Shown in pieces: positions 49,996-62,735 of a stretch of 64,000 nt of DNA. Within the stretch, counting starts at the first letter, position 1. Every line of letters begins with the position of its first letter. The stretch covers positions 64,113,160 through 64,177,159 of the forward strand of contig OX104130.1 in assembly GCA_944470555.2 (NCBI GenBank), given 5' to 3'. A program made the position numbers and the translations under genes. Source of the stretch: Heterobilharzia americana (taxonomy: Eukaryota > Platyhelminthes > Trematoda > Strigeidida > Schistosomatidae). Under the pieces are notes generated by a model. It was not told the DNA's origin and searched no databases. It saw only the letters and a list, made by a program, of their open reading frames with translations.

Positions 49996-51410
49996 AAAGA
50001 AACAATTTGCATAATGTAATAACATGACGGAGGTTATCTTGTAAATGTTACGTATTTGCGAACTATATTTCGGACAGTCTGGTCACATATTTACTTGCCA
50101 AGGCATTTTATGTTAAGAATAAAAATAGGATACAGTATGGTAAATAAATTAACGTAATAAAAGATTTGGAAAATACAGGAAAAAAAAGGAGGAATAGTTC
50201 ATTTTCACATCCACCACGGCATTAAAATGAAATGAAGATTACCAAGGAAGGTTTAAGGTTAGGACAAATTATTTTAGAATACACAAAGGGGGTTGAACTT
50301 TTGTATAGCCAAGGAGTGAATGAACCCATGTATTTAGTCTTGGCAGCTCCTATTTAATAGTCTAAAAGCTGTTTTGGAGTCAATTCTATGACCTGTTTCT
50401 ATAATCCGCTTACCTATAAAGGATTATGTCTGTCTGCTGCCTGTATTTATCGGATCATTTGAATGTAATTGTTTTTGTAGCCGTTAAGGGATATATTTCA
50501 TAATCCTGTACTTCATAGTTCGATTACTCCTCCCAGTGTGTGTCACCGCACACATGCAAATTGTTATACCATTCAAGCTGTGCAGTAATCATCTACTTAC
50601 TGAGGAGGTTTATTTTGAAGCACAGGTTTCGTGTCGCAATAATAGTCTGCTTGGCTGCATGGTACGTCATTTCAATAACTGGGATAAACCTTCGTAACAA
50701 TACGCTATTTGATTCCCCCTGATACAGAAGCAAGATGCAAGTATCCTTCTATGGGACAGGATACTGATTAGTAAGCACCGTTTAGACGTTTTTATAACGA
50801 TTGCTTGACTTCAGAAGATACGCATTTTTCATCCCTGTCTCTGTTAAGGATTTAATTACCTCTTCTAATGAATCTGTTGTGCTGATATGTAGGATACTTT
50901 TGAAAAAGCATTGTAATAAACCTCGTTCGTACTGTGTTGAACAGAAACTATGAAAGTTTAGGTGCATCAGGTTTCTCAGATAAATCCCGTCTTCTTAAAA
51001 CATTATGCAGTTTTCTCAGAGGGACTAATTGTTTCACAAATATTCGAGTCAGGACAGATCATAATACGTGTACAGTTCCTAAGTTTTGTCTTAGTAATGG
51101 CTTAGAAATCAACTTACTAAAGGTAATGCTAGCTATATGGTCCAGAATGGTCTGATGAAGAGACGGTCATTTAAGTAATATGTGGTCAGATAGACAGACA
51201 AAATCAACGTAGAACCTCCCACACAAATGCATCGGTTCAAGTTGCCCTACTTTACAATGGCATACAAAGAACAGGTGGTTAGGATAAAAGTAATATCGAA
51301 GTAGACAAAGTTGTGTGCGGGAATAAGCAATTTGAAGATAGTGATTAGTGCAAATATTCAAGCTTTAGAAGACTTCAAAGGGTAGATACATCTATGCTAC
51401 TGCTACCGAT
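49996..51410. other. AT-rich stretch, no gene recognised
   Basis: Frames at 50540-50722, 50782-50967, 50934-51155 and 51167-51361 show no domain. Confidence 0.4.
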
Positions 51411-51625
51411 TTTCAGGCTTGTTACCAAGATACCTCAACCACTGACTCCTCTCTTCTCGAAGACCCCACTCAGGTAGTCAACAGCTCCTCATATGGCTCA
51501 GACCAATAGTAAAGGACTCCAACAACTGGTGCCAAGTCCTGGCCTGGCTATCGTGAACCCTCTCCCAACCCAATCTAACCTCCTCTAGCATGGCAAGTTG
51601 AAGTGGGAGGTGACTCAGCATGCGT
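51411..51625. repeat. GC-rich island, probable repeat fragment of unknown family
   Basis: About 215 bp of clearly higher GC than the surroundings (for example CCAAGTCCTGGCCTGGC, CCTCTCCCAACCC). No frame of useful length and no match elsewhere in the window. Most likely an inserted repeat fragment. Confidence 0.3.
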
Positions 51626-54600
51626 TACACACTTTGGTCAAGCTTGTCATCAATAAATCTTGACTGATTCTTCTCAGAAAGTGGTCAATCTTTTTAAATG
51701 CATTCAAAGTTAATCAACATCATGGTTCACGGTATGAACAGAAACTGCAAAATAATAAACTCAATTTTACTGGAAACTGTTTTAATCTCAAACTCTAACC
51801 TGTAGAAAGTCTTGTTTTAAATATTGATGTTTCAGACACCTAAAACAATTATAATCGCTATTATATTTTTTTCTAGCACAAAGGGCGTTTTAATGCTTGC
51901 TGTTTTGGTGCAGTACATCAAACATATTATTTCTAATGAAGCGTGATTCGGACAGCATCGAGTTAAGCAAAAGCAGTTCACAGATTATATGCATTTTCCA
52001 AAGGCATTAATGAATCTTTTTTTGGCTGGTATAAAAACGTTATGACCTTCTAGTGATTTGTATGCAATAAAACCAGCTTATTTTCGGCCAAATAAAAATG
52101 TTTTCGTTACATTAAAAAACATTTTTGAAGAAGCATATATTTTCCTTTAGAAGTTAGTGAAAAGAAAGTATAGTCAAGTATATCTAAAAAATGTTTACAA
52201 AGAATAGGAATCTAAAAAGATAACCTGTGTAGTCAAGCATACTCAATATCTGAAAAATATACTAACAGGTTTAGATCATACAAACAAGTAACAATGAACT
52301 AAACGCTTGATTTCAGAGCATTTTGATGTTCATCATTTTAAGAATCATTTCACGCACTCCCTTCATCAGAATATGTCTTAAGCAGTTCAGCAGCAAGTAT
52401 TATTTGTCTTTATTCTTCACACTCAAAAGTAGATCCTCAAAGACCTTAATAAAGTGACATGCTATCTTCGGAACAAATTTGGATTTTTAGTACTGACGAA
52501 ATATACCCATTTATTCATTAACAAGAACAAGGCATACATCAGCGAAGAAATATTTCTTTTCAACGGCTTCATTATCAAGCTGTACAGTCGTATTTATACT
52601 GAGTAAAATAACAGATAATCGCAGTAAAAAGTTGCTCAGTCAATATACAAAATATACAATCGGTGGAGGGGTGGTGGTATTTGTTCAAGTGGAAGAGATA
52701 GAAAATGGGTCACTGAATAAGGAGGAACGAATTGATAACAAGTGGTGAGATAAGCGACAAGCGCTGTCAAAGAACTGTAAAACGGTGATAATTAAGCTGA
52801 AACGTGTACAATAGGTCAATGATTAAGAAGTGAATTGATATTAAAGAGTAAAATATGGTTCAAGTGTTGTCAATGAAGTGAAAATTGGTGATAATGGTGA
52901 TTACCTTTCTGTTGTTTCATGTTACTGTCATCATAAAGCATTACCTACGTCGTATGGTCGTTTAAATATTCAATTCCAGTAACAATTGATTCTATGATTA
53001 ACGTTCGCACAAGACTTTTCTGAATCAATTTCCTAGACTGCTTAATAGCACTACAAAGCTAATATGTGAAATCTAAATTTTGTTCATACATATATAATTT
53101 CTCAAAATGTACATATAACTGTAGGACGTGAGGAAGAAGTTATCGAAAAGAATATCCTTTGTTCAGTCAAATGCCTTTTAAATCTAAGACGCCAATATTT
53201 TCCTGAACATAAACAGAATATGTTTCCAGATGCAATATAGATATGCACTCATTTCTCGTTCGCTGGTAAACAATGACCACAAGTTGGTTTGAAATTAGTG
53301 TTGTGAATTCTTGCATCTCTTCTTACGCTTAGTCTACTGTTAGTCGGGCACCTCTTAAATTCAGATAAGTAGTTTATAGATAGTAATTTATCTCAAACGG
53401 ACTGCTAAAAAATGATATCAACTAGAAATACACAAGGAGTTCAACCTGTTTCAGTTCTCAGCACTTCCTTTACCTATGGTATATGCTACCACAAAAACAG
53501 TCAGTTCCATACAGATTGTGCAGCTGAATAACAATATGGTATTCATTGATGACAACTTGAAGATGACATGCTCAGTTTTCTATGTTAACTTCTCACATTT
53601 TGAGCAAACTAACACTGATGTCAACGTAGACAGTCAGTAAAACGCTGGCAGACAGTCGCATTACTTGAAGAAGTAACAGAATATAATGATCACAGTAATG
53701 TAATTTAGAAGCCAAAAGATAATGGTCTCATTAAGAAGGCTTATAATAACAAGTTGTTACTCTTATAAGTCTGTAGATGTAAATTGAATAACCACCAAGA
53801 CTATTCTGTTACTCGATGATATAGCTCATTCTGCGATAAAAAGCATCTCAAATATCTAACAATATTAGAATGATCTTTTGGTTAATCAATTTAGCCCAAA
53901 TTATTCTAGAAAATTTCAGTCTATAGTGTCTCATAAAACTGGTTTGCTTCACTGTAGAGCTCTTTTCAGCATTGAATATGTTATGCAGAGAGAGGGAACA
54001 CTAACCCAAAATTTGATTGCTGCTGTTATTAGCCAAGTATTTTCAAAGCATACTGCTGTCGATCAGTTTATACTGTATATGAACCAAATATATGCAGGAC
54101 ACAGATTATGGATGGAGAAAAACTGCCGTTATCAGTAATTAAAATTCAAATGAGTAATAAAGAATACTTTAGGAAATACTTACAACTGAAATATGAAATA
54201 GTTCAATATTTTAAAAAAGCAAGCAGTTGTAAGTCCTGTAAGGCAGCCGTAGACTTACAAACACCATAAACTCTTCACCCGGCATTCTGGTCTACTTCTT
54301 ATAATGGAAACTGAAGTATTATGTGTAATAAAAATTACCACATTACTGTTCCGTTCAAAGAAGACAGAGCCGCCTGTTGAATATGCGAACAATATACTGT
54401 ATCCTACTAGAAAAGTTTCTGACTGATGTATTCAAGAACTTTGTTCATGTTCATGTTAAGAACATCTTTTTGCTAGTACTTAACATTTTTGTTTAGATAA
54501 TCTCATGCAAGGTTTTAAAAGCACTTATAACAACTTGGAATATATTTTACACTTTATTTGTATTAAGTAGTAATGGTAGAAAAACCTTTTCGTGGCCACC

Positions 54601-56478
54601 TATTCTATCCGTATCATGTAATTAGGCGGTTTTATTGTTGAAACTTGAAATTCACAATTTGAGCAGATATTCAACATCTGAAGTTAAATTTCCTGTTAGC
54701 ACTTAACTATAATATATAAAGAGTTCTTAGAGATAACGCTTCGCTGTCGTCAAAATTCCGAAATTAAAACTGCTAACAGATTGTTGAATAATTTGTTAGA
54801 TTGTGTTACATCTCCCAAAAAAGGAAAACGTTTCAAACGATAGCTAGTGAACTTTCTTGAAGGTTTAGCAGGTATTAACAATATCTGATAGAAATTTAAA
54901 TTTCTGTGTAAATAGATTGTTGAAAAAATCGGTTGTGTAAACACATTAGTCAAACAACTGAGAAGTCATTGTAGTACAGCTATGATGAGATAAACCAAAG
55001 AAAATAATCTTGAGACAATTTTTTTCTACAAGGATGGAATAAATGGAAAAGTATCAAATAACCCATAAGGAAAAACAGAAAGTTCACTGTCAACAAATGG
55101 ATAAATGCTTTTATCGTTTAGTTTGAATATTTGAGGAATCATAGGTATGATGTTTAAGTTAAAGACAATTAACGTTTTCTACCAGTCAATCAAACCGTCA
55201 AAATAAACATAATGCCACCACATAGTCTTCACAAGAAATCAGATATTATGGTTGTTATCCGCGGAAACAGCCATATGAACTTTGGGTATTGTTAAATTAA
55301 GAGAACTGGTCATTACTTTGGTGTCTCTCATTAACGAAATAACATAGACATCATCTTTTATGATTGTAGTAGTTTCCGGTTGAGAAAACACAGAAATACT
55401 AAACATTCCAAGTTTGCCAAGCAAATATCTTTAACTAAGTGATCAAATTTGAAATTGATGAATACACGTATTCAGATGAAACCGGTTCTCATGTCATTTA
55501 GAAAAAATAGTTGTATCAGCAACAGGTCAAATACCAGATAATAAAATCCAACTTATAACATCAATCTCCCTCCCATAACTCAACTGTAATCCAATATTTT
55601 CGGTGAATAAAATGAAATTACCTTCTAAACCATTGGTGCTGTAGTTGATTAACTAAGTTTTCCAAATGTCATATAACATGAAAGTAAGATATGCAAATTA
55701 GAGGTTCCATAAAATGATAATGCAAGAATATGTCAAAAATATCATCAGCATTTTAGGTTGTCGTCGCTTTAAAAATCCTCAGATTGGTAGAAAATCAAAG
55801 TATATAAATGAGATAAACCATTTACCTAAGAGGAGACAGGGATTCTAAAGTCAAATATGTTGACCGTTAGCAATCATCTTGATTAATTCTTTATAGTTCA
55901 TACAAGTATATGCACAATCCTTCGTTATCATTTTTAAATTCAAAAAGTGATGTTGATTGACATTTTTATGACTACCAATATACCTAACCACTGGTTAGTG
56001 TAAGAGATTGTTTCTTCACCTAAATTTTCAGTGTTGTACTGAAAACATGTGAAATTTCAGTAGAAATCTTTGAACATTAGAAAGTGTTTATGTCATTCTC
56101 GGATATTCCTTACAACTTAACATCAAAAATCATTTACGGGATGGATCTCCCAGCGAAAGAAACTTACTGAATGCAGGCAAAATGTTTGGCTTTAAAATCT
56201 AGCTACTATTTATTTTGCACTAACTTTAAAAATATTAATAATATATTTTCTTTATTACAGAATTCTCAACATATGATACTGTATTAGTTTACTCTTTGTA
56301 CACCATTTTTCAAATATATACAACCAATGGTGCTGTTTAACGATTCATGATAAGGAACAACAGGATTTTTAAAATGTTTAATGACTCCAGGTTAACAATG
56401 ACTGTTAGTTATTGCAAAGTTAAATGACAAGACTACGTCTGCAATGACTTTCTTTACACAATACACAAACTAAATAAC
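51626..56478. other. Long AT-rich stretch, no gene recognised
   Basis: The frame 53878-54138 (+, 86 codons) and the frame 55424-55239 (-, 61 codons) have no recognised domain or clear splice borders. Confidence 0.45.
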
Positions 56479-56700
56479 CTATGGTTGAATTTCGCATGTA
56501 GTCGTGCATGCAGAGAAAAAAATATATTTGGTTCTTACCTTTTCAAAGAATAGACTTGAAGAAAGGTATGGATGCAAAGGATTCTTGTCATCAGATAAAA
56601 TATTTTTAGCCAGCTGCCTACAAGAATTCAGATCTCTATACCCAACCTTCTTTCCCAGCACTGTTAGTAGTGTGCCACTCGATCTGATAACAGCCTTCAA
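56479..56700 (-). pseudogene. Possible 3' end of a LINE ORF2 (post-RT segment)
   Basis: The minus frame contains GYRDLNSCRQLAKNILSDDK followed by NPLHPYLSSS and KVRTKYIFFSACTT. The pattern of a basic helix, 'HPL', a short spacer and an Arg-rich strand resembles the last 60 residues of jockey/CR1-type LINE proteins. A sequence matching a splice donor (AAAAG/GTAAGA at about 56537) lies inside, so a host exon is an alternative. It is not part of the RTE copies. Confidence 0.35.
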
Positions 56701-58638
56701 AATCCTTCACAATACGGTATATTTTCTTTTTCAAGGAATCCAGCAAAGAATAAGAAATGAGGTTAAACATCATACTTTACCATTGCATACTGTTGTGTAT
56801 TACTGACTTATAGTTTCTAATTAACTCTTGTCTGCAACAACAGAACTAAATCTGATGTATTATTCAAATTATTGTATCATATCATAAGATTACTTAAAGT
56901 TGCAAAAGGTAGAAGCGATATTTGTCATTTCCACCAAATTAGCTAAATCATGTGAATATTATACACTCCTGAAATCTCGAAGAAACGTGATTATTAATTT
57001 AAGTGTACCGATTTGCACCTCAAACTCTTTTCGCACTAAGATTAAAATGCGAAAGCCAAAGATGGAAACTATACAATTTAAACTGAAATTAGGTCTAAAA
57101 ATTATATCTTAGATACATGGAACTTCTAAAAATTTCATCTGTAAAATCAAAATGAAGGAAAATAGTTTTCTAAAGTATGTTTCCTGATATACTGGTAAAA
57201 TATATTGAGAGTGTTTTTCACAAGTAAAATAATATGCTGAAAACCCTCAGTTTAAATCACTAATTATGTGCGTTGTGTAATAACGTGTGATTCAGCTGAA
57301 TAATCGAAAGTTCAAAAAAGGCAGTACAATGATTTCATATACTTTTCTTAATTTACTAACATACATTTAGGTTTAATTTCTTTCACCTAAGAAAGCTGCC
57401 GCTTAGAAATCAAAGAGACAACAAGAATGAAACCTAAGTTTAGGACTTACTACTGATTGTCTCCGATCACCTATACTCTTGTTGACTACTCACGCATAAC
57501 AAAATGAATATATTCTTTATGAAAGTTACTTTATAATTAAACTAACCGTACTTTTTAGATGAGAAAAGTGCAGAAGGCTCAATCTCTTCTTAGAATTATT
57601 TTGAAATTTTATCAATTTGCTAAGACTTCCAGTATTATTTGTAAGCGTGGGTTTAAAAAAGCTTCATTGAAAAAACCAAATAGTTGTGGACGTTAGAATC
57701 TAAAACTCATGAATGATATCACTAAAGTAGACATTACATCCTGAAATGTCGTTTTCGAGATAGTAGTAAGTATATCCTGCACAACTGTAATCTTTCAAAT
57801 GGTTAATATTTAATCTTCAAAAATATTACCAAAAGTCCTTATTTCAGTTCTGTGATAACCTGGTTGACGCAAGCTGAATATATTTGTTTCTGTTTCTACT
57901 GAAAACAAATAGTCCATGAACGCAGTGATCTAACTTAAAAGTTACCCTAACGAATAAATACCACTGGATTTCTCCACCAAAAGTGAGCTCACAACTATAG
58001 TATAATTGGAACTTATTTATATATCTACCTTAACTAGGAGAAACCAACTTCTATAAAAGATTCATAGTCTTTTCAGTCTTCTTTTCCAATTTTGAATAAA
58101 CTTGAAAAACTGTAATTCTAAGGTGATTAAATTTACAAGAATAGTATTCCAATGAAACCTAATTTTGAAAAACTCCATGATAAAAATGCACAGTCTGATA
58201 TGTATTACGATTTTATTTCTTCAACAAGTAACAACGTGAATATTTTTGATAAAAAATAGTTTGATTTCATGTACAAGCTTAGTTCTGAGTTGTTGTATAC
58301 ATTTCTTCTATTTTCACAATAATTTTCTGCTTAAACTTAACGGAAATTAACAACAATATTATTATTATCAGCACGAAACTTTCCATAGTATACATTTGAT
58401 ACTGAAAGAAAATATACATGTTATACGGTTTATCTAGAAACATAGAAACAATTTCACGAATCCATGATTCATTGACAGTCGATTACAATAAACACAAACA
58501 AATAAATACAAATATTGCCACATCCAATGCTTCAATGCAGAAAGTTTGTTTAAACACATTTTGCATTTACAAAATATCATCACACTGCAGCGAAATAAAG
58601 AGTAAGAAGATGAAAAAACAAAAATTTTCAAGAATATC
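56701..58638. other. AT-rich stretch; 3' flank of the GPCR exon at its right end
   Basis: The part just below 58639 should hold the 3' untranslated region of the minus-strand GPCR. The plus-strand frame 58418-58732 overlaps that exon antisense and is a shadow. Confidence 0.45.
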
Positions 58639-59664
58639 TTATAAAATATCTGCAGGATCTGGATTACTAGATATTTCCTCTAAACTATGCAGACAAACTT
58701 CTGGTGTCTTAGATATATCATTTTCATTATGATGATCAATAATAACATATTTATCTTTTTTACCAGAAGTGAATTTATCACAGTTATTAATTACTTTTGC
58801 GAAATGATCCACTTCTGCTTTATTATTAAAGCGTCTGCTTTTAATAAACCTAAAATCACTGATAGACGTCTTTCTGGAATGCACTGTTGGCATATGCTTA
58901 GATGGCTGGTTTTCAAATTCACATATTTGGAAGCTGACTGAAGAATTTGAACCACGATACGGTGATTTGTGAAAAGTGGACGATTTTGAGTTATTTTTAT
59001 TCTTATTATTACTAATCATGTTATGTGTACAACCAGTTTCATTCATAGAATCATGATTGTTTGGTCTAATTTCCTCATTTCTTTTATTTTCACTAAGTAA
59101 TACACTTCTTGGTGTTGCTTTTTCTTCTTCTATTGGCTTTACAGATTTTGATTCGTATGATAAACTTGACGTTTTTGACTTTTTCTGTCCTATGTGAAAC
59201 ATAGGCCTGAATATGTGGGAAAATAATCTTTGTGATTCACAACTTGATCTCACATTTGATGGAAGGCTAGGTCGTGATCGATAACTGGCACTGTTATTAC
59301 GATAAATACTTAAACGATAATTTGAATAATTTCGAACATTCGCTCTTGAATGGTGAGTATACAGTGTGGTTGTTGCAGCCATTTCCGACTCTTCTGCATC
59401 ATCATCGTTGTTCATTGATCTTGTAGCCCATTCAGGAATGTAGATACAATGGAGTCCATTGTCCCGAACACATCTGTACGGCCAAAATGTACGAATAAAA
59501 TGCCGGCGAAATTTACGGCTAAACATATAATATGGTAAAAGATTGATGGCTGAATTTACTACAATCAGTAAGTTTCCGATTTCATTCAATAAAAACCATG
59601 ACATTTTTTTACTGGATTCTAGTGTAATCAAGCCCCACGCAATATGACTCACAGCGGCTGGAAG
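58639..59664 (-). CDS. Last exon of a rhodopsin-class neuropeptide-type GPCR (TM7, helix 8, long cytoplasmic tail)
   Basis: The open frame runs from an acceptor (TTCTAG, exon from 59664 in phase 0; a second AG at 59659-59658 is possible) to stop TAA at 58641-58639. No ATG starts it, so it is an internal-to-last exon. The N-terminal part gives LPAAVSHIAWGLITLES, then TM7: NEIGNLLIVVNSAINLLPYY, where N-S-x-x-N-L-L-P-Y replaces the NPxxY signature, as in flatworm FMRFamide-type receptors whose TM7 has NSxxNxxxY. Helix 8 follows (FSRKFRRHFIRTF), with Cys residues shortly after (possible palmitoylation). About 290 tail residues follow, rich in Ser, Asn, Lys and Arg, without membrane segments. Class A GPCRs of this kind sit in the plasma membrane and signal through G proteins. 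TM1-6 should be encoded at higher coordinates; I could not find them before 64000. Ligand and subfamily are unknown. Confidence 0.85.
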   Translation of the reverse strand, partial: LPAAVSHIAWGLITLESSKKMSWFLLNEIGNLLIVVNSAINLLPYYMFSRKFRRHFIRTFWPYRCVRDNGLHCIYIPEWATRSMNNDDDAEESEMAATTTLYTHHSRANVRNYSNYRLSIYRNNSASYRSRPSLPSNVRSSCESQRLFSHIFRPMFHIGQKKSKTSSLSYESKSVKPIEEEKATPRSVLLSENKRNEEIRPNNHDSMNETGCTHNMISNNKNKNNSKSSTFHKSPYRGSNSSVSFQICEFENQPSKHMPTVHSRKTSISDFRFIKSRRFNNKAEVDHFAKVINNCDKFTSGKKDKYVIIDHHNENDISKTPEVCLHSLEEISSNPDPADIL

Positions 59665-61889
59665 CTAGAAGAAAGTAAGACAGAAGAAACTCAAAATAAG
59701 ACGTAATAGTTAAATAATGATGCAGATCTATTTCTCTTTGATGATATACTGTAATTTAAATAGCATTTCTGATGTGTACAGTAGCCTAATGTTACAAAAA
59801 TAAAAATTCCAAACTAAAATAGAAATTTTTGTACAATAAAATTCTCGTAATAAACTTTTTTCGTCACTGCAATGAAATATCACCATTTCATGAGTCAAAA
59901 CAATTATCTTTGATTGCTATATAATGTGGAACTGTAAGTGCACTTTGAAGAGTCGATAGAAACTCCCTAGTCTTTAGTTAATGATGAGTAATCAGTTCAT
60001 TACCTTTCATGCTTTTCAGAAGGCGTATCTTGGCATCAGCTGTTGAGATAAAGCAGTTTGGTTTACTCAAAAAAACCTTCTTAGGGAATATCAGCTGACA
60101 TGAATTCGCCCAAGTGTTTGCCATAAAAAATAAAGTTAAAATGTTATTTAGATAAAAGTTTATAAGCCCCATCAAAATGTTACTTCGCCTGCATTAATAA
60201 ATTTACTTTGAATGTGCTTAAAAGCAAAAATAAAGGTTTTCAGTGAACACCTTTAAGTTGAATTTCACAGTGCAAAAATTTTAACATTTATGATAGAACT
60301 CTTTAAACCATCATCTAGTCTAAAAGTCAGTACTAGACCAAGCATTCTCCAAATAACGATACCATTGCACGGTAGGTGCAGTTTTCCCTTTAGATTTGAT
60401 GATTATTCCAGAAATGGATATCATAGGTATATTAACTTATGAACTGTCAGATTATTAATGAACTGCATCTACAAGCGACTTCGTTAGAATAAGATTTACT
60501 GATTCTGTTTTAATTTGTGAATATTACTCAGGCAGTGCTACGTAGTAATATATACTAAAGTATAGTACAACATACTACACAACAAATGTTTCAGTTATAT
60601 TTCTGCTTATTATAATTTTGAAGGCCGAAATTGCCGGAAGTCACCAGTAAGTCAGTTTCTTGTTGTTTGGATAAAATAATGAAGTCGTGAAATAACTAAC
60701 TTGGATGATTTACTTATCCTAGCATTCCAGCTTGGAGCTTTTTTCTTCCAATTCCAATTGATAAAGGAGAACGTCGAATTCCAACCAGATGATGGAACGG
60801 TAACCTGCTTATAGCAAGATCAGACGTGAGCTTGATCTACTTCAAGGCCATAAAACTGCACTCCTGAGAAGTAATAATCGAGTAAAGGACATCTGTCCAA
60901 CACTTCTAGATTTCAAATGGTTTTCTAAAGTAAGTCATAAAAAGTAGATTGAACTTAATGGTCGCCGACCAAATCCCAAATCGATTCCTTAAAACAATAA
61001 TCTGTCAAATTGTTTGCTACCTTCAGACCCTATTTCTTCATCGCGTTGATTTATTTGAAACGTCAAACGAATGAAACTATCCCCATAAAAATTTTAACTG
61101 ATAGTTAGTAGGCCATTAGAAAGAAGATTCAAGTAGTCATCAGTCCGGAGTCTCTATTTTCGCTTAACAAAACACGTTCCAATAATATGGTGATAATCAA
61201 CATATGTTACTGCACCATATTTAGCAACATTCTCTAGTAGAGAATTTAGTTATACTTAGTTTGCCACTGAACTTCTACACTCCTTTTTGAAGTTATACGA
61301 TTTTTTAAGGTTTTATGAAGATAATGACTTCTGTCATGGAGTTACTTTGCATTTCTGAACTGTTATTCACCTAAACACCAGTTTAGCTACTCGTAAAGCG
61401 GAATATTTAGAAGTGCGTATATCTGACGATTTGAAATGATTCACGAAGCATTTGTTCCCATTTGCTTTAGTTTATTAAAATTATTGGGACTAAGAATACA
61501 GATAAACGTAGATTGTAGCTGGAAACTTTACCAGTTGAATCAACCTACAGCAGCATGTTGAGTAGAAATGTACTGGTAATAAATTAGACAGGAGAGTAGA
61601 TAGACAATGAGATAGAGTGAATAAATCAAGATCACCGAAAATGTGTAAATTCTTGAAGATTATAAGAAGAGTTAATTTATCACAGAATCATTTTTGCTGG
61701 GATGAGATAACTTACTGAATCTTTTCGTTTGTATCATAATTTTTGGTTACAAATATTAGTTTGCTATCAGCCTTATAAACATAGTGCACAAAGTAAAATG
61801 GAAAGTTAGTTTTGAAGACGGAAGCATATTTAATGGAAATACGTGATATGATAAAAGTAATGGAAACTGTTGGGACAAAATTGTTTTTA
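59665..61889. other. Intron upstream of the GPCR last exon (minus)
   Basis: No exon encoding TM6 or another membrane segment was recognised. One weak candidate, minus 61772-61717, has a pyrimidine-rich acceptor tract and donor ATTCA/GTAAGT, but its 56-nt length gives a phase that does not join to the GPCR exon and its protein is not hydrophobic. The minus frame 60175-59978 has no receptor motif. Confidence 0.4.
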
Positions 61890-61995
61890 TATCCCGGTGG
61901 AAACAACATCACTCACTGGGAAGCAGGTACATCTAGCTGACGAGTTCCAAATAGGACAAAACCCGCATCCCGGATTCCACTGCTAGCCACTATCC
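61890..61995 (+). repeat. Sm-alpha-like repeat with mutated hammerhead ribozyme
   Basis: The order of segments is that of the schistosome Sm-alpha repeat: TATATCCCGGTGG, a CATCACTCACTGGGAAGCAGG block, the hammerhead, then GGATTCCACTGCTAGCC. Stem I 5' strand ATCTAG (61931-61936), core CTGACGA (61937-61943, an allowed CUGANGA), stem II GTTC/GGAC around CAAATA (61944-61957), then AAAA (61958-61961) where GAAA is required, and an ATC triplet (61967-61969). The first G of GAAA, needed as the general base, is changed to A, so the ribozyme should be inactive. Stem I has one mismatch. Confidence 0.7.
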
Positions 61996-62735
61996 ATCAT
62001 TAGAACCGTTTGGAGGTTTGTCAGGAAAAGAATTATTTTCGAAATGAAATTAAGCGTCTCAGTGTCCGATTCACCGATTAAAATAAGCAAATAAAGGTTA
62101 AACGACCCCACTTAAAGTCTTAATTGTACACTAATAAAAGAAGATTGAGACAAAAAGGGGAATTAAGCAAACTAATTCTGTACACAGAGATCAAGGTTGG
62201 TTCTGTTGTTGGTCAGTTTCTCCGCAATACACATCTTTTCGAAGCATGCTGTTTTAGGATTCCTTTGTCCATGTCTTATGTAATTGTAAAAAGGTATTCC
62301 TATGACGTGAGCTATGAGAAATTCTCCACAAGTGACTCATAACTTGTCATGATGACATTGGGCAAAACTGGTAGTTCCTACCGTAAATTTGTTATCGTCT
62401 CCAAACGTATTCTGATTGAGTGATCTACTGATGTGAACTTTGACTTTCCTGTTGTTTCTCATTTTTGTTTATTGGTTGATGGACAGGGCAATAATCCTTA
62501 TGCTAACCGATCACTGACTGGTAAAAGTGCAAAAATCCTAGAAACACATTGGAATTCTTCGTATTTCCTGAGTTTCATATTTCAGCTTTCATCCTGTCTA
62601 CTCCATATCCACAAATGTCTAGATGCTTTGATATTAGCTAAGATATATAGTGATGCTTTGCAGCTCGTTGATGCTCTTGTAAAATAACAGGATTGGGGAG
62701 CTACGCAGCCTTATATATTGTTTTGTGCAGTTTCT
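61996..62735. other. Stretch with two short plus frames, no gene recognised
   Basis: Frames 62124-62342 and 62433-62687 (+) have no known domain. The region lies just downstream of the unidentified minus ORF that follows and may hold its 3' flank. Confidence 0.4.

Noticed and set aside
55239..55424. 61-codon minus frame with plausible codon use
   Set aside because: Stop codon just upstream, no pyrimidine-rich acceptor and no donor near its end; no known domain.
61717..61772. 56-nt minus-strand exon candidate upstream of the GPCR exon
   Set aside because: Splice sites look fair, but the phase does not fit the GPCR exon and the product is not a membrane segment.
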